64,000 bases of DNA, taken from the NCBI RefSeq assembly GCF_029227915.1, contig NC_079878.1:19716001-19780000 (forward strand). Reading direction: 5' to 3'. The notes beneath the pieces are model-generated. The model did not search any database. It was not told the DNA's origin and saw only the letters and a list, made by a program, of their open reading frames with translations. Source of the DNA: Hydractinia symbiolongicarpus. Its lineage: Eukaryota; Cnidaria; Hydrozoa; Anthoathecata; Hydractiniidae. Of this stretch, positions 55,254 through 64,000 are shown piece by piece; position 1 is the stretch's first letter, and each line of letters starts with the position of its first letter. Position numbers and translations under genes: made by a program.

Positions 55254-58200
55254 ATGGATAAAAATACAAGTATACCGCAAGATTATTCACAAGACGATCT
55301 TGTTGAATTGCTACGACAATACTACAAACGGTTATTTCCATGTAAACTGTACCACAGATGGTTAGCTTATGGCGGAGGTATAGGTTCATATTTCTTTTTC
55401 CCTGTATCCAAATCCATTGTGATTTCCCATTACGTGAAATATGTTTTTTTAATGATTTCAGTGTCGAAGAACTATTTTGGTAATCGTGAGTTTTCTTTCA
55501 CCCTGAAAGATGATGTTTATATACGATACCTTTCATTTGCTGATGTAAGTGAATTTGAAAAAGAACTAATAAAGAGAATACCATATAAAATTGACATTGG
55601 AGCTGTTTACAATTACAAGGTAAAATATGTTGGTTTTTTAAATGTGATGTACAACTTGTACTGAAAAATTACCCAGCAAACTTTGCAAGTAGTCTTCTAA
55701 GTGTGAAATTAAGGTACGTTTAACCTTTATACATCATGATTTTTAATGTATACACTTGTGTTTTAAATTTTGATCTTGGTCATCATGAAGGTTTAAGGCC
55801 AGGTTGGCTGCCATCTAAGGATGAAGTGTGACTTATTTGCAGGTCCCGAGATAACTAAATGTCATAGTTATAATTATTCAGTCCAGCCTGATTAAAATGA
55901 AGCCTTAACCTCTGTTGGTTGAATTTTCTCAGTTATTGTAAACATAAAGAAAGAGAATGGACACATAATAATCAATCTACATATGCACATCGTCTGGAAG
56001 CTACTTGAGTGTGTCGCTAGCACATTGCAACACGTAATCTAGTGGGTTGTTCTACATTGATAAAACAGGATTTTGTATTTTTTGGTGCCAATTTATCTGT
56101 TATGAAGTATGTTATACACCGGACATGTAGCTAACATATTACAATTCTTATAGCTTGTGAGAAATCGATCTTTCACTAAATAATATTAAGTCATTTCATT
56201 TTTTTAGCCAAAAGATCACAAAACGCTGCAAGCTGGAACATTTAAACCGATGGAGAAAGAATTAGTGTTTGATATCGACATGACTGATTATGATGAAGTC
56301 AGAACTTGTTGCAGGTACCGAGCATTGTTTTGATAAAATTCATCACGTGATCAAGTTTCCAACTACTTTGTGTATTTCATGTTATTAATGGTATGCATTG
56401 TTTGTTGAAGACATGCAATTTCAAAATGACAAACTATAAGGATACAGACACTAAGGATACCTTTGACTTCATAAAGGGATAATACCTCAATTTTTTAATT
56501 TTTTTTATCAATAATATGTGTTGGCCTTGATTTTTTCTAATGGACTGTAGCTTGGCATTTTATGCCACTCAAGTTTATTAAACTTTCATTGTTCTGAATT
56601 TTTTTGTTTTTATTATGTTTCTATCGTTATTTTCTACAGTGGTGCGTCGATCTGTAGAAAGTGTTGGATGTTTATGACTGCCGCGTTGAAGATTCTCGAT
56701 GCTGCTCTCGAAGGTATGCAACATTACCAATTCTGTTTTTTTCTGTTTTTATAACGAATGCTATGTAAGAATTGATTAATACTTAGGTTTGCTCATTTTT
56801 TTTTTATAAAAAGAAACATTTGTTAATTCTTTGCATGTTTTATTCAGAGGATTTCGGCTTTAAATACCGTCTGTGGGTGTACAGTGGTCGACGTGGTATT
56901 CATTGTTGGGTGGCAGACAGTGCAGCACGCAAGTTGACACAAGCTGGTCGCTCAGCTGTTGTGGAATATCTTAGTGTTATCAAGGTAACAGAGTTTCTTT
57001 CTGTTAACAGTGATCTATAACTTGTTATTGCTGTATTGGAAGATGTGTTTATTTATCAGTTGTTGTTGAAACAGCAAAGAATAGAAGTGAATGCATGCTT
57101 TAAATAGAGTTGGTAGTTGATAAACCGTTGGATTACCTATTGCCTACACGTACACCAATATTTTGTAGTGATTGCGAAATGCTTAATATTTGAAATCATA
57201 AACATAGACGTATAAGAATTACATCTCTGCTATAATGTTATAATTATCTAAGAATTAAGAAAAAGAAAACAAGATAATCGATAGTAAACAAATAAGTCTT
57301 TTTGTTGTGTTTGTGAATCAGCCTTGAGGTATCAGTGCTCTCAATCGCACAAAATGAATAAGTTTAATTTAGATAAGCTTAGATTTCTAGCACATTAAAG
57401 TATTTTTTGTCTTATTTTGATTGTCTGTACGGAACGATTTTCTACAACAAGTGAAAACGAAATTAAGAATGAACTCGCGCATGTTGTTATCATAAATTAA
57501 TAAATTTGTCATGTATCAAATAACTTTATTTGCTATTAAAGAAAGAACTACATAAACCATGACTGAAATCGAACTAATAATCTATTGAGTATATCAGATA
57601 CAATAGTTTATGCTTGATTGATAAACAAGTCATCTCACTTGTTCTCTACAAATTTCGTCATATATTTCTCGTTTTATAGTCTCCTATTATATCACTCGTC
57701 AAGGGTCGTAAATTATTGTTATTTTTGTTCTTTTTAGGGTAGCGATTCACAAGTAAAAAAAGTTTATTTCAAAGGTTCAAATTTGCACCCTTCACTGGCG
57801 TAAGTTTTCCTTTATTGTTTATTTACATTTAATTTTTTTTTTTTGCCATTATTTTCTTCTTTTTTGTATTCTGAAATGTGGTTTTTCGAAACAAGCATAC
57901 TGTGACGGTTGTTATACGACGTCACAACGATTGTTATATGACGTCACAGCGGTTTTATATGACGTCATAACGGTTGTTATATGCCGTCACAACGGTTGTT
58001 AAATGACGTCACTTCTTTTATTTATAGACGCGCCAACAAAATTGTGAAGGAATTCTTTTGCAAGTACTACCTAACAGAACAAAACATATTAGACAAAGAA
58101 GAGCAGGAAAAAATCATGCTGAAATTAATACCCGATGAAAGTATCTTTTCCGTAGTAATATAGCTACTTATCCTGTGTTGTTTGTGGCTTGGGGATCCTG

Positions 58201-60811
58201 GTGAAGTGAGGTTTCTGACAAGTTATGAGAAATTCATGTCATCGATTTCGAAGACTAGGAAAAGCTCGTAATTTAGAGATTTGACGTGTTTGTGTTGTAA
58301 ATAAGGAAAATGTAGAATTGTCTTGGACTGATCGATTTTGCTTCGCCTTCAAATTAATTATCGTATTTATTGTGCTCTCGTATTTGTTGCACACTTCCTT
58401 AATATACATGTAAGCAACTCGGCAGAAAGTGGAAAAGGCGTGGAAAGATGGCAACTTCAGCACTAAAGAAAAGTGGGATATCCTCGAAAACAACGTAAAC
58501 GCTAAAATGACACTGGTAAAGTTTATTTTTTCTTTTATGAAATAAGATTGCGGTGTACAAACAGTTGTAAATGTTTCTTTTAAACCTCTTTTCTTTGGCA
58601 AAGATCTTATTTGCTAGTACTTTTAAAATTACACAACCATTGTTCTTTTAGAAAATAATACTTGACTCATTTTTAGAAACACGTTTTGGAAGAAATTATG
58701 TTTCAGTATGTTTACCCCCGTCTTGACATCAATGTCAGTAAAGGATTGAATCATTTATTAAAAAGTCCTTTCTGCGTCCATCCGAAAACTGGTAGGTGTT
58801 TATTACTTCTAAATCTTTACACAGGATAGCTAGTTTAAAACAGTCATCAATGTATGTCTTGCATTCTGAATGTTTAGCTACATTTGTTAACCATAGGTAC
58901 ATTTGCGTATTCATTTTCCCCCTGTTGGCGCAGGTTCACCTGTATTTGTGGCGAACTCTTTAACTACTCGGCCACACGCACCGACTTTTGACAATTCTTT
59001 TTTCCTTTGCTCTTTACCGCTCCTTAAACCATTTTTAATGTTGAATATTTAAAGCATTTTAGTGAATGCATAATTTTTGAACGGTTTATTTGATTTTTTT
59101 TGTTACTTACATTGTGGTTTGTAAATTATTTATATATGTAGTTCATTATAATATCTATTTTCATTAAGGTCGAGTGTGTGTACCAATCGATCCAAAGCAA
59201 GCAGATGAGTTTGACCCTATGAGTGTACCCACATTGAGGTTAGAACTTCGCTACCCAACCTATCTATTTTGTGAAAGATCTAAATTTTGAAAACATGTTC
59301 TTTTGTGATAGTTTAAAAGAAAATTCTTTTAAATATATTGAGAAACTGGTTTGTTTGTGAGCACAAAAAACCAGCATCATAAGCGCACAAATGTTTGCGT
59401 ATATTTCAGAAAGTAAAGAAAGTAGATTTTACGAGTACTCATTTTTGCGGATGACAACATTTTCCGAGATGTCTCGATTAAATTTGTTTCTGTGTGCAAT
59501 GTTATAAGGAAGAAATTTCGAAAGGGAGCGTCCACGAAGTGCGTACGAACTTAGTATTTGGTAAAAACGTACAGGTGTGCGCAAGAGGGGGAAGGGTTTC
59601 ATAAGATTGTACGTACGATTATCTATATTTTCTTTTACATACATCACATACAGGGAAAAGGCGTACAGGCGCGTACAGGAAAGAGGGTCGAAAAATGGAA
59701 TTATATAATTAAAAGCAGTAAAGCCCTCTGTCGTCCTTTTATATTCTTTTAAGACAAAATTCAGTTGTGCAGATTTAAAAAAAAGTTAATGCTTCATTTT
59801 CGAATATAATGAAAAAATTTGCGCAATCGGTGAAAATTGATATACGAGACGTGGCTATCATCGTTTTAATTTTAGTCAACTGTTTCAAGAATTAGATGCT
59901 GCTAAAGAAGCAGCTGATGGAAACGAGGCTGATATGAAGCAAAAAAAAGGTAGTTTAAATATTTCATTTTTCATGTTTACCAAAAACATTTCTTATTTTT
60001 ATAGAAAAAAATTACAGAAAATAAATCTAGTTAGTCTGTATACATTTACAGAAAATATCCGCTAGCCTAAAATCAAAAGTATTTTTATATAAAAAATATT
60101 TTTTCCATCTTTGATCTTTTTGTATCACAAAAAACACGAAAATATCTAGAATTCGTCAAATATACCTTTTCTTCCAATCCAATCGACTAGTAACACAGGG
60201 TGGCCACGACTCCCTTATAGTCCTCTTTTCAAAAAACATTTTAAAGTCCTCTATTGTCCTCTGAAAAGATAAAAGTGTGACCAGATCTCCTCTTTAACTC
60301 CTCTATATATTTTTCAGGTACACTTATAATAGTTCAATAGTTTCACTATTATGATTTTACGTTTGTTTCAGTGATATAAACTGTTAGTTCTATACCCTTC
60401 ACCGCAAGCTTTACTTCAATTGTTTATAAAATTGTATTTTTAATTTCAAAGATTATATGAAGACATCGCTAAAGCATGGCATAAAAATTTTTCAGAAGTT
60501 TATAACCGATATTGAAGAGAAAAATAAAGAAAATAGAAGAAGTGTCAATGAACAGAAAGGTATGCTTTCCATATATACATGATTGGTTTACACATTTACA
60601 ACCACCAGTGATCAACTGGACCAATTTTTTGCGGATGTTGAAGATTCTGTAATTTTAGCAAAAACAAAACCTTGTTTTGTAAGGTATACGAGAAATGGAA
60701 AACAAAGTTTCGTAAAACTTATTTCTGCAGTTAATTTGAACCCGTATGGTATATTATTTCTGTGTTTCCTAATTTATATATTTCTTTTTAGCTCAAACGG
60801 GAGATTGGTGA
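55254..60811 (+). CDS. PRIM1: DNA primase small (catalytic) subunit, 13 exons, 420 residues
   Basis: Exons: 55254-55377, 55462-55619, 56208-56314, 56640-56713, 56848-56984, 57738-57799, 58028-58140, 58415-58515, 58677-58791, 59169-59238, 59876-59949, 60452-60559 and 60792-60811. Every junction is GT/AG and all phases agree; the total is 420 residues, the same as the human protein. This subunit makes RNA primers within the polymerase alpha-primase complex. Landmarks: [11 protein letters not shown]; catalytic Asp116 and Asp118 in [10 protein letters not shown]; zinc ligands C128, C129, C135 and C138; SGRRGIHCW (167-175), which binds nucleotide phosphates; [17 protein letters not shown] with a third Asp (D309); [12 protein letters not shown]. 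The weakest calls are exon 8 and the 20-base last exon (ending TGDW). Intron 6 contains a TGACGTCA array. Confidence 0.95.
57901..58015. repeat. 22-bp tandem array of TGACGTCA-like sites in a PRIM1 intron
   Basis: Five units CGGTTGTTATATGACGTCACAA with small changes. The 8-base cores are at 57917 (CGACGTCA), 57939 (TGACGTCA), 57960 (TGACGTCA), 57982 (TGCCGTCA) and 58004 (TGACGTCA). Steps are 22, 21, 22 and 22 bases. TGACGTCA is the palindromic CRE/ATF site. The array ends 16 bases before the acceptor of exon 7. Confidence 0.9.
59500..59700. other. Repeat-like GC-richer block in a PRIM1 intron
   Basis: Contains AGGGAGCGTCCACGAAGTGC and repeated CGTACAGG/TGTACGTACG motifs, unlike the flanking AT-rich intron. 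It may be one end of an old DNA transposon; no matching second end was found. Confidence 0.35.
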
Positions 60812-61914
60812 AAAATTTGTCGAAATAACCGTGTAAAGAACATTTTGGATCGTTCAGAACTTGTTTCGCTTATGTTTTAACTGGATGAGTAACGCGTTAT
60901 GGGTATAGTTTTCAAGTGACAACTTGATATCATTGACTAAAGATTTTATTCCGAATAGTAATAATTTGTTCGGCGAGCGGAACACTGTAACATTTTTATA
61001 GTGGTATGTGTACGCTGTAAAAATCATCGCTAATTTTCAGGAAAGACATTTTAGTTGTAAGAGAATTTAAGAAAATTTAATTTTGCGGACGGAGAGTAAA
61101 ATTAATTTTTGCAATTTTTTTTGTCAAATCCGCAAAACTTTCTCGCCAAATTTTTGCTTAAGATAATCAGGAAAAATAAACGTTCCGCATTATCGCAGTT
61201 AAAGGACAGTAGAAATATCTTCGATACAAAGAAAAGCTATATTTCCTGGCATCCTACAAGACACGTCAGTACCTGACAAAAAATTATAAGCAACTTTTAT
61301 ATTCTTAGTACACAATTATTACATCAAGCTAGCGATCTTGAACACAAAGATGAAACTGGCATACTATGATAGTTAACGTAGGCTTTAAACACACGATGAT
61401 AGGCGTGACGCATGCTCAAAGACGGCATCTCCTCAACAGCCAGTGATTCCCAATGTCGCGACGCCTTCACACATTTTTCCGTTTGAATTCTCTCGTAATA
61501 AGCTTTTGCAAGATTACCAACCTGGAATTAGGTTTCACATTAATAATATACTTTCTAGAGCTTTTTCAGCCAGTAATGCACTGTAGCAACACAGCCACTG
61601 CACGTTCCCCTGGTAAAAAAATGCTAAGGAGACAAAAGAAAAGTTAAAATGAGTTCGAAATTTACGATTGTCGTCTTTTTAGTCTAAAATTTCTCGAGAA
61701 CAATTCAAACAGTAGAGTTAAAAATCCCACAATCATAATGGTGTTGTTTTCGGTGCAAAGGATTACGGAATTTAGGAATGCGAAAGGTCCTCGAGAATTG
61801 TAAGAAAAATTGCGAAGGCGCTTATTTTTATTTAAATTGAAGAATTAAAGATTGCGAAATATAAACTGTCAATAACTTATTTTTCTTATAACCTAAAGTG
61901 AAGTTTAAGCTGCA
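60812..61914. other. No supported gene
   Basis: Downstream of PRIM1. CGCAAAACTTTCTCGCCAAATTT near 61130 and CCTCGAGAATTG near 61790 resemble the subterminal repeats of the element at 31.06-31.70 kb in style, but the ends are not matched. Confidence 0.3.
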
Positions 61915-62231
61915 GGGACACGGAAACAAATTTCATGCGGTTGCAACGTAATTTGTTGACATCGCATGGAAACTTAAGTTTTCCCAAAGCTTCCGGGACA
62001 CGGAAACAAATTTTCATGCTATTAAAACAAAAAATACGATATTTTGCAAGCCCATAAAAATGTTTCCGTGTGTCCCCTCGTATAATTAATAGAACTTGCA
62101 ACATTTTCTCCTAAAAGTTTTTGTTGCTGAAACAAAAAATTGGAATAATTCGTTTGTTTCAGCAACACAAAGTTGCAAGATAAAAAAATTCGATGAGGGG
62201 CACAGTTAAACATGATTTGTTACCGTGTCCC
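61915..62231. mobile_element. Miniature TIR element (about 317 bp)
   Basis: GGGACACGGAAACAAATTTCATG at the left and the inverse of GGGACACGGTAACAAATCATG at the right. Further internal copies GGGACACGGAAACAAATTTT (about 61994) and TGTTTCCGTGTGTCCC (inverted, about 62061) lie inside. There is no coding sequence. Confidence 0.65.
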
Positions 62232-62384
62232 CATAGCTTTACACTGAATTTACAAAAAAATTACAGAAACCAAAATCGCAAACAACAGTTTCGTATTCTT
62301 TTCTTTCCCGTAAATTGTTTACGCAACCACCTTCCAGCGTTTTTAACCTTTGAGGCCTGTAAATGAGGTTGCCAACTTACCCTA

Positions 62385-62587
62385 TGACGTATAGCTGACA
62401 TATCATCAAAAGTTAATATTTTGCTCTTTCGAAAATCTTCGCAAATCTTATTCTCCTGCGTCACTTGCCGTTTGATCAACTCAGCAGTAAGAACTGGTAG
62501 ATGTATTTGTGTGGTTGTGATTCGTTGAGACACCCAACCGTTGTATCTTTTTCTTCCCTTGGCTTCGTGTCGAACAGAACTGTTCAT
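62385..62587 (-). CDS. Possible first exon of an unrecognised gene
   Basis: On the minus strand, MNSSVRHEAKGRKRYNGWVS is followed by a Lys/Arg/Glu-rich stretch and FRKSKILTFDDMSAIRH, reaching a good donor (AGG|GTAAGT near 62384). Base composition is richer in GC than the surroundings. No downstream exon was identified because the element at 61.9-62.2 kb follows. No domain recognised. Confidence 0.3.
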
Positions 62588-62639
62588 TGATGTTTGTTGT
62601 GTTTCTCGTAAGTTGTCGGATTTGTTGTTGCTCTAAATA

Positions 62640-63361
62640 CGTGTTCTTTTTATAAGCAGAACGGATATTAGCTCAGGCTCAGATAGGGAAATATTTTAAG
62701 CATATGCTAAGTATATTGCTCAATGTACAAATGATATTTTCGCATTTTGCTAAAAACCTAAAAATTTAATCTAATCTATTTTACTTATATAACTTGCTCC
62801 TAATAAACAACCCAAGCGTAATGTTTGAGACGGTAATTGTCTCGCTTATATACACCCTTGTTCCCAGTGTTTCACCTTTATGACAAACATGAAAATCAGG
62901 GGACGAGAATGGGGTGAATTAACCTCGACCTCTCAAAATAATCATCTTTTAAAACAAAAAAGTAGCTACCTTTCTTTCCTGTTTTTCGTTGATGACGAAT
63001 TTTAATCGAATTTTTCCTCGCCCACCACAACTTGGAACTAACATATTTAGATTATCTGATATCTATAAAGAAAATGACTCGGTTAGCCAGTCATTTTAAA
63101 GAGAATTATCTTGCTAATATTTTAAACAGCTAGAAGTGAATTTAACCATCTTTTTGATAGATTTATCTACTTCGTTTTATTTACCAACCCACCAGATTAA
63201 AAGGACATGGGAACTAAAGTTGTTCTTACTTTGGAATTCTGTATTAGCTGTGGTGGAGCATCGTTTTCCGGAATCTAAGCAAGCAAATAAGATGTTTCTC
63301 TTAACAATTTAATTAGTTGTCGCTTATATAGAAAAATGATTTGCAGTTTACGCGAGATTTT
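62640..63361. other. No gene seen
   Basis: AT-rich. 62,848-62,935 has CCCTTGTTCCCAG...CAGGGGACGAGAATGGGG, a weak inverted pair similar to the small fold-back at 26.9 kb. Confidence 0.3.
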
Positions 63362-63439
63362 TTATCGGATTATAAGAACTGTACATGCGCAATTGTAATT
63401 CCATTTGTTTATCAAAATACAGAATTTGTCCGGTGCAAA

Positions 63440-63690
63440 ACATAAAAGAATCCGTACCGGTGCAAGTTTATCCGGTGTTATTTTCTTCTTTTTTATTGCG
63501 GCTTTCGAATTCACAAACAAAGCGTATGGTGGTTGAGCGTACGGACTTTTGTTATCAACCGACGATTCACGCAAACGATCTAAATGCCGTCGAATCTGTT
63601 GCTCAGAAAGCCCAATAAGTCGCGCGCCGTCTGCATAATGACGAATGACATGAGGCGCTTGCACTTTCTTGTATTTGCTGTGGTAGTAGC
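63440..63690 (-). CDS. Possible exon, unrecognised basic protein
   Basis: After a TTTTATACAG acceptor (minus strand, near 63690) the frame reads YYHSKYKKVQAPHVIRHYAD, then ARLIGLSEQQIRRHLDRLRE, looking like a helical DNA-binding-type segment, and ends in a Lys run. Codon composition is less AT-rich than the flanks. It may be an exon of a gene that enters from the right, or part of a mobile element. Confidence 0.3.
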
Positions 63691-64000
63691 TGTATAAAAC
63701 ACACACATCAGTTACTTTTTTATGCAGGGAGACTTGCCTGCGATTGTGTCACCAGAGACAGAGGAAAGTTAAAAGAAGCAACTTCGTTCCCACTTTCCAC
63801 ATGTTCTATCTTTTTCAAGGAAAATAGCGGTCTGACGAGGAAAGCGACGGTTCTAATTTTCTTTTAGAAAAAATCGAATTACATTCTATTGTTTTATAAG
63901 AATATGCCTTATTACAATGGCTAGGCTGGTATTTCAGGTTGAAAATAATTAGGCCTATTGTTTAAAAGAATGTAGAAATAAGAATAATGAGTAACCTGGT

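Noticed and set aside
57901-58015. CRISPR-like repeat array
   Set aside because: Spacing is a simple 22-bp tandem without unique spacers, and the genome is eukaryotic.
60195-60330. CAGGGTGGCCACGACTCCC as a hAT terminus in a PRIM1 intron
   Set aside because: The end looks right, but no inverted partner or target duplication was found nearby.

Overview
The window looks like an AT-rich, intron-bearing metazoan genome, most likely a cnidarian and perhaps a hydrozoan. This rests on short AT-rich introns with GT/AG ends, animal-type genes (DNA primase small subunit, ribosomal protein S29, a PhyH-family dioxygenase, an EGF/transmembrane tail) and a mobile-element set (Penelope-like, THAP/P-element-like, Kolobok-like, PIF/Harbinger, Ty3-type LTR) typical of cnidarian assemblies. 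The species cannot be fixed from sequence alone.

Layout. 1-560: the 3' end of a gene for an EGF-domain membrane protein. 0.56-8.8 kb: no supported gene, only old repeats. 8.84-10.96 kb (+): a seven-exon gene for an unrecognised secreted, helix-rich protein. 11.3-12.1 kb: a deleted PIF/Harbinger transposon. 12.8-13.0 kb: a minisatellite. 17.7-19.6 kb: a decayed THAP/P-element-like transposase. 20.4-22.0 kb: a decayed Penelope-like element. 23.6-26.3 kb (-): a broken LINE. 27.5-28.9 kb (-): a C2H2 zinc-finger gene with PRDM13-like fingers. 29.7-31.7 kb: two elements with terminal inverted repeats (TIRs). 32.8-37.4 kb (-): RPS29, whose 4.1-kb first intron holds two more TIR elements. 38-38.9 kb: a TIR element with a tRNA-derived SINE inside. 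39.7-42.4 kb: a SWIM/YqaJ-type pseudogene split by a TTAA-flanked Kolobok-like transposon that carries a THAP ORF. 42.9-44.4 kb: another TIR element, sitting in a duplicated scrap of the RPS29 region. 46.5-50.9 kb (-): a young Ty3-type LTR retrotransposon with identical LTRs, a target-site duplication, primer-binding site and purine tract, and one in-frame stop. 51.7-54.7 kb (+): a five-exon PhyH-type dioxygenase. 55.25-60.81 kb (+): a complete 13-exon PRIM1 coding for 420 residues. 60.8-64 kb: a small TIR element and two uncertain ORFs.

The host genes are not an operon and have unrelated jobs: DNA replication priming, translation, oxidative metabolism, transcription and secretion. The two items most worth follow-up are the orphan secreted helical protein at 8.84-10.96 kb and the 22-bp array of TGACGTCA-like sites inside a PRIM1 intron. 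Exon models were built by hand from splice consensus, reading phase and family resemblance. No alignment or database search was run.
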